Origin: an uncultured Acetobacteraceae bacterium
GTDB taxonomy: Bacteria; Pseudomonadota; Alphaproteobacteria; Acetobacterales; Acetobacteraceae
Direction: 5' to 3'
Assembly (NCBI GenBank): GCA_903839965.1
Contig: CAIMEK010000020.1
Span: forward strand, 1-8,624
Length of the DNA: 8,624 nucleotides
Shown piece after piece: positions 1 to 5,678 of the stretch. The stretch's first letter is position 1, and every line of letters starts with the position of its first letter. The notes below the pieces were generated by a model. It was not told where the DNA came from, ran no database searches, and worked only from the letters and a program-made list of their open reading frames with translations. Both the position numbers and the translations under genes were made by a program.

Positions 1-160
1 GACATGCGGTATCCTGGGCACCGCCACCGACAAGGGTCAAGCAAGGGGAGCGGGAAAGCCGGCTAATAGATACGATTACGTAACATTTAGGGCGCCAGCA
101 GGCGCGCGAAGGCGTCACGTGAAGGCACGTGCCGGGCATCGCGCGAAGACGCGCGCCGGG
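1..160. other. Gene-free left edge with AT-richer patch
   Basis: I find no convincing coding frame here. Positions 62-90 are clearly richer in A/T than the rest of the window and include the 8-bp palindrome TTACGTAA (76-83). On the minus strand a TTGACC box (complement of 35-40) could be the -35 element of a leftward promoter for a gene beyond the left edge. The sequence 17-18 bases further on (CCAGGA or CAGGAT) is a poor -10, so I do not call a promoter. Positions 91-157 hold inverted repeats, listed separately. Confidence 0.5.
91..157 (-). terminator. Cluster of GC-rich hairpins after the leftward gene, possible terminator
   Basis: Starting six bases beyond the stop codon of the leftward gene that ends at 161 are several inverted repeats. 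CGCGCG-AAGA-CGCGCG (140-155) is a 6-bp stem with a 4-base loop. GGCACGTGCC (124-133) is a perfect palindrome. GCGCC-AGCA-GGCGC (92-105) is a 5-bp stem with a 4-base loop. GGCGCGCG (101-108) can also pair with CGCGCGCC (150-157). Such a structured 3' flank suggests transcript termination or 3'-end protection. No run of T follows on the minus strand, so a canonical intrinsic terminator is not shown. Confidence 0.35.
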
Positions 161-763
161 TCAGGCAGGTTTTTCGGGAACCCCGAGGAGCACGTGCCAG
201 GGGAAGCCGGAGCAGCGGGGGGCGTCGTCGCCGGGTGGCGGGGGCGCGGGGCGTCGCGCGGGTGCGGGAGGCCGCACGGGTGCGGGTGCGGGTGCGGCGC
301 GGACCGGGTGTTGCCGGGGGGTGAAGGGGCCGATGCCGAGCATGCGCAGGATCGGGTTGACGATGCGGTTGGCGGTGGGAGCGATGAGCAAAAGTTCGAC
401 GACGGCGGGCTCGGCGAGCAGGGCCTGCATCTGCGAGGCATGGCAGGCGCCCTCGGAGCCGAGTTCGCGGGCCAGCCAGCCGCGGCCGGTGGGCAGCGCG
501 GGGCCGCCCGGACGGGGGCCGCTGGGGCCGGGCTTGTGGGGCTTCGGCAGACGGCCGGCGGCGACGTGGGCCATCAGGCGCTCGCAGCGGCGGGCGGCGC
601 GGTTGAGCCGGTTCCAGAGCGGGACGATGAGGAGGACGAGGCGCGGGTTGCGCAGGAAACCGGCGGCGACGAGCCTGGCCAGCCCGGCGAGGATGCGGCC
701 GAACCGACCCGCAAAATCGGGGGCGAAGGCTTGGACCGGAGCCGGGAGGGGGGCGGGTTGCAC
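161..763 (-). CDS. Unrecognised 200-residue protein with Ala/Pro-rich tail
   Basis: I do not recognise this family. The GTG start at 761-763 is chosen because AGGA (complement of 772-775) lies 8 bases upstream; the longer frame reaching 898 has no such site and adds an Arg/Pro-rich leader that looks untranslated. Third positions are almost all G or C, which supports this strand. Residues 1-15 are Pro/Ala-rich. Residues 24-50 are hydrophobic and broken by Arg, more like an amphipathic membrane-associated helix than a clean transmembrane segment. Residues 51-68 are Arg-rich. The best-ordered part is 95-146, which includes ACHASQMQALL and ELLLIAPTANRIVNPILRML and looks helical and conserved. Residues 155-180 are an Ala/Pro/Arg low-complexity tail, ending in a short hydrophobic stretch. 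The lipoprotein gene 153 bp upstream runs the same way, so co-transcription is possible. Function unknown. Confidence 0.75.
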   Translation of the reverse strand: MQPAPLPAPVQAFAPDFAGRFGRILAGLARLVAAGFLRNPRLVLLIVPLWNRLNRAARRCERLMAHVAAGRLPKPHKPGPSGPRPGGPALPTGRGWLARELGSEGACHASQMQALLAEPAVVELLLIAPTANRIVNPILRMLGIGPFTPRQHPVRAAPAPAPVRPPAPARRPAPPPPGDDAPRCSGFPWHVLLGVPEKPA

Positions 764-770
764 GAAAATA

Positions 771-775
771 GTCCT
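771..775 (-). promoter_or_regulatory. Ribosome binding site fixing the GTG start at 763
   Basis: AGGAC on the minus strand, with its AGGA core 8 bases from GTG, is the only good Shine-Dalgarno site in this 5' region. It decides against the longer in-frame start at 898. Confidence 0.6.
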
Positions 776-916
776 AGCACAAAAGCGAAGGCCGCGCAAG
801 GAAAGGTTTCCCGTTACGCGGTGGGGATGGCGGGGCATGGGCGGTCGTCGGGGCAGTCCGCTTCGAGTCACGCGGGGGTGTGGCCCGGTGGATGCCACGC
901 GGTCGATTCTATCCAG

Positions 917-1327
917 CTAGAACTTCGGCCAACGCGCCGTGCGATCGCTTTCCTGTGCCGGCGTGAGCGTGTTCGGGCCGTCGGCCAAGCCGCGCGGCAG
1001 CGGGCCGTTCAGCCCCGCGGGGTTGGACCAGCAATCGACCAGGCCCAGGCTGCGGGTGCACAGCGGCGGCGGGGCGGGCGGCGGCTCCTGCGGCTTGCAG
1101 TAGGTCTGGCCCTGCTCCAGGCGCACGACCGAGCAGTCGTGGCCGGTGATGGCGGAATAGGCCAGGTCGCCGATGCCGCGGCCGAATATGGTGACGCTGG
1201 CCACCTCCGCGCCCAGGTAGGCGCCGGTCGGCTCGGCCCATGGCACCCCGCAGCCGGACATGGCCAGGACCGCTAACAGGGCGACCGGCAACAGGGCGAA
1301 CGACAGCAAGGGCGACAACCGGCGCAC
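917..1327 (-). CDS. Small cysteine-rich lipoprotein, function unknown
   Basis: This is a 136-residue predicted lipoprotein. Residues 1-25 form a lipoprotein signal peptide: two Arg, a Leu/Ala/Val-rich core, then LAMSG followed by Cys26 as the lipidated residue. Met at -3 is slightly unusual. The mature part has a Gly-rich segment (GAYLGAEVASVTIFGRGIGD, 36-53...), a DCSVVRL block around Cys65, then Cys77, a Pro-rich stretch (81-88), Cys90 and Cys99. These four Cys outside the lipid anchor could make two disulfides in the periplasm. The C-terminal 35 residues are polar. The start is GTG at 1325-1327. It lacks a clear ribosome binding site, and TTG at codon 4 is an alternative that keeps the signal peptide. 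The gene is divergent from the YfgM/BamB/Der operon, so an envelope role is plausible by location only. Confidence 0.8.
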   Translation of the reverse strand: MRRLSPLLSFALLPVALLAVLAMSGCGVPWAEPTGAYLGAEVASVTIFGRGIGDLAYSAITGHDCSVVRLEQGQTYCKPQEPPPAPPPLCTRSLGLVDCWSNPAGLNGPLPRGLADGPNTLTPAQESDRTARWPKF

Positions 1328-1374
1328 CCCGGCAGGCTGGCGGCAAGAGGTAAAGGATTCGTTGTCGTCGCCGT

Positions 1375-1403
1375 TTGCCCCCGGCAGGCGCCGCCGCTAT
1401 GGT
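1375..1403 (+). promoter_or_regulatory. Promoter of the yfgM-bamB-der operon
   Basis: TTGCCC (1375-1380) and TATGGT (1398-1403) each match the sigma-70 consensus at four of six positions and are separated by exactly 17 bases. Transcription would begin near 1410, leaving a leader of about 20 bases before the GTG start at 1431. No equally good promoter is seen for the divergent lipoprotein gene in the same 103-bp gap. Confidence 0.5.
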
Positions 1404-1419
1404 CCGGCGCCCGCTGCTT

Positions 1420-1424
1420 GAGGA
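1420..1424 (+). promoter_or_regulatory. Ribosome binding site for the GTG start at 1431
   Basis: GAGGA lies 6 bases before GTG at 1431-1433. It supports this non-ATG start over any internal ATG. Confidence 0.65.
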
Positions 1425-1430
1425 ATTTCC

Positions 1431-2084
1431 GTGCCCGATATCTTCGATGAAGTCGACGAAGACCTGCGTGCCGAACGCATGCGCAAACTGTTGCAGCGCT
1501 ACGGCGGGCTGCTGGTGCTCGCGATGGCGCTGGTGGTGGCCGGCGTCGGCGGCTGGCAGGCCTGGAAGCTGCACGAAGCCCGCGTGAACGCCGGGGTCGC
1601 GCGGGAATTCCTGACCGCGCTCGACGGTGCCGCCGGGCCGCCGGGCGACGCGCGCAGGGCCGCGCTGCCCGAGTTGGCCAAGGTCGCGCAGGACGGCAAT
1701 GCCGGCTATCGCGTGCTGGCGCGGTTGCGCGAGGCGGCGCTGAAGTTCGATGCCGGGGATGCCGCCGGGGCCGAGGCGCTGTGGACCGAGGTGGCGAACG
1801 ATGCGGCGGCCGACCCGCTGCTGCGCGATGCGGCGGTGCTGCAGTCCGTGCTGCATCAGATCGACCACGGCGATCCCGCCGCGCTCGAAGCCCGGCTGAA
1901 GCCGCTGGCGGCGCCGGGCAATCCCTGGCACGCGCTGGCCGAGGAGGCGCAGGCGATGCTCGACTTGCGGCAGGGCCATAACGACACGGCGCGCGCCACC
2001 CTGAAGCGCCTGGTGCAGGACGTGACCGCGCCGGATGGCGTGCGCGGGCGCGCCAACGGCCTGCTCGCAAGGTTGGGCGGATGA
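1431..2084 (+). CDS. yfgM: YfgM-like tetratricopeptide protein (ancillary SecYEG translocon subunit family)
   Basis: A 217-residue membrane-anchored protein of the YfgM/UPF0070 type. In E. coli, YfgM binds SecYEG and the periplasmic chaperone PpiD and helps pass exported proteins to envelope folding factors. The sequence shows a short acidic cytoplasmic N-terminus (residues 1-15), a basic stretch RAERMRKLLQRYG, one transmembrane helix at about 26-46, and then a helical Ala/Leu-rich periplasmic domain (about 52-215) with helix pairs typical of tetratricopeptide folds, such as YRVLARLREAALKFDAGD (93-110) and the 167-196 segment. The length is near the family norm (about 200). The stop overlaps the next start (ATGA at 2081-2084), so translation is coupled to bamB. 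YfgM-BamB-Der order is also found in E. coli, which strengthens the call. The tetratricopeptide units are degenerate, so the family assignment rests largely on architecture and neighbours. Confidence 0.85.
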   Translation: MPDIFDEVDEDLRAERMRKLLQRYGGLLVLAMALVVAGVGGWQAWKLHEARVNAGVAREFLTALDGAAGPPGDARRAALPELAKVAQDGNAGYRVLARLREAALKFDAGDAAGAEALWTEVANDAAADPLLRDAAVLQSVLHQIDHGDPAALEARLKPLAAPGNPWHALAEEAQAMLDLRQGHNDTARATLKRLVQDVTAPDGVRGRANGLLARLGG

Positions 2085-3430
2085 GCGGGGGGCGCGGCAT
2101 GCGGTCCACGACGCGGCGGCTGCCGCGGCGGGCCGCGCTGTTGCTGCCGATGGCGCTCGGCGGCTGCGGCATCTGGGACAAGTGGTTTGGCGAGACCAAG
2201 ATTCCGCTGCCCGGCACCAGGGTGGCGGTGGGCAATCCACGCCACGGCCTGGAAGTGGACGCCAAGGCCATGCGCGTGACGCTGCCGCCGCCGGTGACCA
2301 ACATCGACTGGCCGCAGGCCGGCGGCAACCCCGCGCACGCCATGGGCCACCTGCAGGTGGGCGAACGGCTGGGCATGGCCTGGCGCGCCGATATCGGCGA
2401 AGGCGGCGGCTACCGGCGCAAGATCACCGCGCAGCCCGTCATTGCCGGCGGGCGCGTTTTCACCATGGACAGCGATGCCGTGGTGACCGGCTACGACGTG
2501 GCCAATGGCGGCCGCATCTGGCGGGTGGACACCCAGGCCAAGGGCGACCGCAGCAGCAACGTGGGCGGCGGCATCTCCGTAGATGGCGACACGCTGTATG
2601 CCGGCACGGGCCGCGCCGAGGTGCTGGCGATGGAGGCGGCCACCGGCAAGATCCGCTGGCGCAAGGCGGTCAGCACGCCGGTGCGCGCGGCGCCCACGAT
2701 TGCCGACGGGCGGGCGTTCGTGCTCACGCTGGACAACCAGTTGCAGGCGCTGGCGATCGACGACGGGCGGCGGCTGTGGAGCTTCCAGGCGACGCAGGTG
2801 GACACCGGCGTGCTCGGCCTGCCCGCGCCGGCCTACGCCGAAGGCCTGGTGGTCGCCGGCTTCGCGTCCGGGGATCTGGTTGCGCTGCGCGCCTCGACCG
2901 GGTCGGTTGCCTGGAGCGACAGCCTGGCGGCGGCGCGCGGGCGCAACAGCCTGCTCGACCTGTCCGCCGTGCGCGGACTGCCGGTGCTATCGGAGGGGCG
3001 GGTGTATGCCGGCAGCCTGGGCCGCCTGGTGCTCTCGCTCGACCTGCGGGTGGGCCGGCGGTTGTGGGAGCGTGACGTCGCCACCAGCGATAGCCTCTGG
3101 CTGGCCGGCGACTGGCTGTTCCTGCTCGACACCGGCGGGCAACTGGCGGCGGTGCGACGGAGCGATGGCCAGGTCGCCTGGGTGACCCAGTTGCCGCAGT
3201 TCGAGGACGAGACGAAGAAGGCGGACCCGATCCGCTGGATCGGGCCGGTGCTGGCCGGCGATCGGTTGATCCTGGGGTCCAGCAATTCGCTGGCGATGGC
3301 GGTGAGCCCGTATACCGGCGACATTCTTGGCCAGCAGCAGCTGCCCGGCCCGATGTCGGTGACGCCGTCGGTGGCCGGCGGCACCGTCTACGTGATTACC
3401 GACGAGGCGAATCTCGTGGCGCTGCGCTGA
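2081..3430 (+). CDS. bamB: Outer membrane assembly lipoprotein BamB (PQQ-type beta-propeller)
   Basis: BamB is the beta-propeller lipoprotein of the BAM complex, which inserts beta-barrel proteins into the outer membrane; it binds BamA from the periplasmic side. Here 449 residues begin with an Arg-rich N-terminus, a short hydrophobic stretch (LLLPMALGG, 20-28) and the lipidated Cys29. Blade-closing repeats of the form (V/L)xAx(D)xxxGxxxW recur: 136-148 (YDVANGGRIW), 181-193, 221-233, 266-278, 317-329, 355-367 and a degenerate one at 405-417, with a final LVALR closing the propeller. The segment IDWPQAGGNPAHAMG (75-89) is typical of the family's N-terminal strand. ATG 2081 overlaps the preceding stop and has AAGG 8 bases upstream. 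ATG 2099 (residue 7) is an alternative start with the same signal peptide. The RRAALL motif before the short core faintly recalls a Tat signal, but Sec export is the default. Confidence 0.93.
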   Translation: MSGGRGMRSTTRRLPRRAALLLPMALGGCGIWDKWFGETKIPLPGTRVAVGNPRHGLEVDAKAMRVTLPPPVTNIDWPQAGGNPAHAMGHLQVGERLGMAWRADIGEGGGYRRKITAQPVIAGGRVFTMDSDAVVTGYDVANGGRIWRVDTQAKGDRSSNVGGGISVDGDTLYAGTGRAEVLAMEAATGKIRWRKAVSTPVRAAPTIADGRAFVLTLDNQLQALAIDDGRRLWSFQATQVDTGVLGLPAPAYAEGLVVAGFASGDLVALRASTGSVAWSDSLAAARGRNSLLDLSAVRGLPVLSEGRVYAGSLGRLVLSLDLRVGRRLWERDVATSDSLWLAGDWLFLLDTGGQLAAVRRSDGQVAWVTQLPQFEDETKKADPIRWIGPVLAGDRLILGSSNSLAMAVSPYTGDILGQQQLPGPMSVTPSVAGGTVYVITDEANLVALR

Positions 3431-4773
3431 TGCCCGGCGCGCTGCCCGTCGTTGTCATCGCCGGGCGGCCGAACGTTGGCAAGTCCACGCTGTTCAACCG
3501 CCTCGCCGGCCGGCGCTTCGCGCTGGTGTCCGACATTTCCGGCGTTACCCGCGACCGCAAGGAAGCCGAGGCGATGCTGCGCGGACGGCGGGTGACGCTG
3601 GTGGATACGGCGGGGCTGGAGGAAGCGGCGCCCGAAACGCTGGCCGGGCGGATGCGGGCCTCCTCGGCGAGCGCGGTGGCGGGGGCGGACCTGGTGCTGT
3701 TCGTTATCGACGCGCGGGCCGGGGTGATGCCGGAGGATGAGCATTTCGCCGCCTGGCTGCGACGCCAGGACCGGCCGGTGCTGGTGGTGGTCAACAAGGC
3801 CGAAGGCCGGGCCGGCAGCAACGCCGCGCTGGAGGCGTACTCGCTGGGGCTGGGCGAGCCGGTGGCGGTGTCTGCCGAACACGGCGAAGGGCTGGCCGAC
3901 CTGATGGGCGAAATCGCCGACCGGCTGCCGCCGGACGCGGTGGAGGCGGCGGAAGCGGAGCGGCCGCTGAAGCTGGCCATCATCGGGCGCCCGAACGCCG
4001 GCAAATCCACCCTGCTCAACCGCCTGCTGGGCGAGGAGCGGATGATCACCGGCCCGGAGCCGGGGCTGACGCGGGATGCCGTTGCGGTGCGGCTGACCGA
4101 CGCCGACGGCACGCAGATCGAACTGGTCGACACCGCCGGCATACGCCGCCGCGCCCGCGTGGAACAGGCCCTGGAGAAACTGTCGGTGAGCGCCGCGATC
4201 GAGGCGCTGAAGATGGCCGAGGTGGTGGTGCTGACGGTGGATGCCACCGAAGGCCTGCACGAGCAGGACCTGCAGATTGCCCGGCTGGTCGAACGCGAGG
4301 GCCGCGCCTGCGTGGTCGCGCTGACCAAATGGGACGCGGTTGCCGACCGCAATGCCGCGCGGCGCGGCGTGTCGGACCGGCTGCAGACCAGCCTGGCGCA
4401 ACTGAAGGGCATTGCGGTGGTGACGCTGTCGGCCCTCACCGGCCAGGGCATGGACAAGCTGCTGCCGGCGGTGCGCGCGGCCCATGCGTCGTGGGACAAG
4501 CGGGTTTCCACCGGTGCGCTGAACCGCTGGCTGGAATCGGCGTTGGAGCGTCACCAGCCGCCGCTGGTCAACGGCAAGCGGCTCAAGCTGCGCTACATGA
4601 CGCAGGCCAAGGCGCGGCCGCCCACCTTCATCGTGTTCGGCTCGCGCGCCGAGAAGACGCCGGAGGACTACCAGCGCTATCTGGTCAATGGCCTGCGCGA
4701 GGCCTTTGAATTTCCCGGCACGCCGATTCGGCTGCAGTTCCGCGGCACCGAGAATCCCTACGCGCCAGGCTGA
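3430..4773 (+). CDS. der: GTPase Der (EngA), double-GTPase ribosome assembly factor
   Basis: Der is an essential tandem GTPase that acts in 50S ribosomal subunit maturation in the cytoplasm. The 447-residue length is normal. First G domain: P-loop GRPNVGKS (12-19), GVTRDR (G2), DTAGL (59-63), NKAE (122-125; E instead of D is, from memory, common in alphaproteobacterial Der). Second G domain: GRPNAGKS (186-193), GLTRDA, DTAGI (234-238), and TKWD (299-302) where NKxD is usual. A KH-like C-terminal domain of about 95 residues follows, ending in the family-typical GTENPY. The start ATG at 3430 overlaps the bamB stop as TGATG, with no clear ribosome binding site of its own, so translation probably depends on reinitiation from bamB. 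Last gene of the operon. Confidence 0.97.
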   Translation: MPGALPVVVIAGRPNVGKSTLFNRLAGRRFALVSDISGVTRDRKEAEAMLRGRRVTLVDTAGLEEAAPETLAGRMRASSASAVAGADLVLFVIDARAGVMPEDEHFAAWLRRQDRPVLVVVNKAEGRAGSNAALEAYSLGLGEPVAVSAEHGEGLADLMGEIADRLPPDAVEAAEAERPLKLAIIGRPNAGKSTLLNRLLGEERMITGPEPGLTRDAVAVRLTDADGTQIELVDTAGIRRRARVEQALEKLSVSAAIEALKMAEVVVLTVDATEGLHEQDLQIARLVEREGRACVVALTKWDAVADRNAARRGVSDRLQTSLAQLKGIAVVTLSALTGQGMDKLLPAVRAAHASWDKRVSTGALNRWLESALERHQPPLVNGKRLKLRYMTQAKARPPTFIVFGSRAEKTPEDYQRYLVNGLREAFEFPGTPIRLQFRGTENPYAPG

Positions 4774-4785
4774 ACTTTCGGCAAG

Positions 4786-4802
4786 CCGCCGATCAGGGGC
4801 GG
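4786..4802 (+). terminator. Weak hairpin after der, possible terminator
   Basis: CCGCC (4786-4790) pairs with GGCGG (4798-4802) across a 7-base loop, 13 bases after the der stop. The sequence that follows (ATTGGT) is not a T-run. It abuts the large palindrome at 4803, and either structure could serve in ending the der transcript. Confidence 0.25.
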
Positions 4803-4838
4803 ATTGGTCGGCAACTGACATATCAGTTGACGACCAAT
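4803..4838. promoter_or_regulatory. 36-bp near-perfect palindrome, likely operator of the adjacent FCD regulator
   Basis: The left arm ATTGGTCGGCAACTGACA (4803-4820) matches the reverse complement of the right arm TATCAGTTGACGACCAAT (4821-4838) at 16 of 18 positions. Symmetry resumes after one mismatched pair as GCG/CGC, giving 4799-4842. GntR-family dimers bind inverted repeats, and FadR-like FCD regulators often use a TGGT...ACCA theme, which is present here as the outer pair. The inner CAACTGA/TCAGTTG pair is a second symmetric element, so two dimers could bind. It lies 50 bases before the regulator's ATG. TTGACG (4828-4833) in the right arm resembles a -35 box, but I find no convincing -10. 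Autoregulation is inferred. Confidence 0.65.
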
Positions 4839-4888
4839 GCCGCGCATGGCAGGCTCGTTGCCTCTGGCAAGCGCTGGGACATCCGCCA

Positions 4889-5575
4889 ATGGCCGGCACC
4901 GGCGACGACCTGCCGACGGCAATTCCGCCAGCCCCCGGGCTGGCCGAGAAGGCCTACGCCGTGCTCGAGGATTGGATCGTGAACCGGCAAATACCGCCCG
5001 GTTCGATGATTTCCGAAAACCGGCTGAGCGAACAACTCGGCATGGGGCGCACGCCGATCCGCGAGGCATTGCAGCGCCTGCAGCACATCGGCTTCGTCGA
5101 GGTGCATCCGCGGCGCGGCGCGGTCGTCGCGGGGGTGGATGTGGTGCGCCAGCTTGAGCTGATCGAGGTCAGGCGGCCGCTGGAGGAATTGATGGTTCGC
5201 TGCGCCGCGCAGCGGGCCGCGCCGGAGGAACGCCGCACCCTCAAGGCGCTCGCCCGCGACATCGCCGAGGCGGCGCAGGGCGGCGATGCCGCGCGCTGGT
5301 TCCGCGCCGACCGGCTGATCGCGGAGACCGAAGCGCGCGCCGCGCACAACGAGGTTTTGCTGGGGACCGTGCAGGCGATCCAGGCGCAGTCCCGGCGTTG
5401 CTGGTACGGTGCGATCCGGCAGAGCAACGGATTCGGCGAGGGCGCGAAGCGGCACGACAGCGTCATTGCCGCCCTCGTCGAGGGCGATGCCGACCTTGCC
5501 GCGAGCAGTGCGAGGAAGCTGGTCAATTTTCTCGAACGGATGACCAAAGGCGCCGTCGAGCGCTACGGCAGGTGA
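4889..5575 (+). CDS. GntR-family transcriptional regulator, FCD subfamily
   Basis: A 228-residue DNA-binding regulator. The N-terminal winged helix-turn-helix spans about 17-82: AYAVLEDWIV (helix 1), then PPGSMISENRLSEQLGMGRT, PIREALQRLQHIGFV (recognition helix and after), and the wing HPRRGAVVA (73-81). The all-helical FCD effector domain follows (about 85-222). FCD proteins usually bind a small organic acid, often through a metal held by Asp and three His. Here Asp141 and His189 align with ligands, but the usual His four residues after Asp is Ala145, and the last His is apparently replaced near Asn213/Phe214. The start ATG 4889 has GGGA 9 bases upstream and gives normal family length; the in-frame start at 4688 lies inside der and would read through the palindrome. 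The transporter gene 103 bp downstream is the likely target, besides itself. Effector unknown. Confidence 0.92.
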   Translation: MAGTGDDLPTAIPPAPGLAEKAYAVLEDWIVNRQIPPGSMISENRLSEQLGMGRTPIREALQRLQHIGFVEVHPRRGAVVAGVDVVRQLELIEVRRPLEELMVRCAAQRAAPEERRTLKALARDIAEAAQGGDAARWFRADRLIAETEARAAHNEVLLGTVQAIQAQSRRCWYGAIRQSNGFGEGAKRHDSVIAALVEGDADLAASSARKLVNFLERMTKGAVERYGR

Positions 5576-5678
5576 GCGCCGGATCGGCATCCCAATGTTC
5601 CGCATTGCGGCACGGCAGGAAAAGTGGGACCGTCGGCCGGTCACAACAAACCCCGCGCGCGGGTAGCGAGGAACGCCG
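5576..5678 (+). promoter_or_regulatory. Regulator-transporter spacer with small inverted repeats
   Basis: The spacer contains CCGCA-T-TGCGG (5600-5610) and GACCG-TCGGC-CGGTC (5628-5642). The right half of the second, continuing as GGTCACAAC (5639-5647), resembles GGTCGGCAAC in the large palindrome with one base missing. No clear -35/-10 pair is visible, so the transporter may be read from the regulator's promoter. GAGGA (5668-5672) is a good ribosome binding site 6 bases before ATG 5679. Confidence 0.3.

Noticed and set aside
764..916. Small gene or promoter in the gap between the two leftward genes
   Set aside because: Short frames lack a ribosome binding site. A TTGCGC/TAGGAC pair with 17-base spacing on the minus strand would start transcription at or past the GTG and overlaps the ribosome binding site, so it is not credible.
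119..1276. Long plus-strand open frames over 119-1276 and 129-920
   Set aside because: They are Gly/Ala/Arg-rich antisense shadows of the two leftward genes, which have better codon bias, a ribosome binding site and a lipoprotein signal.
909..2376. Minus-strand open frames of 443 and 367 residues over the yfgM/bamB region
   Set aside because: Low-complexity Arg/Pro/Ala translations antisense to clear genes; stop-free by GC content.
4803..4838. Palindrome as a canonical intrinsic terminator of der
   Set aside because: The hairpin is strong but is followed by GCCGCGC, not a T-run; an operator fits better, although some role in 3'-end formation is not excluded.
4688..4888. Upstream in-frame start for the FCD regulator inside der
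   Set aside because: It would add 67 residues encoded by der and the palindrome; the ATG at 4889 gives normal family length and architecture.
3388..4899. 503-residue minus-strand frame antisense to der
   Set aside because: Antisense shadow of a gene with all Der motifs; no recognisable domain.
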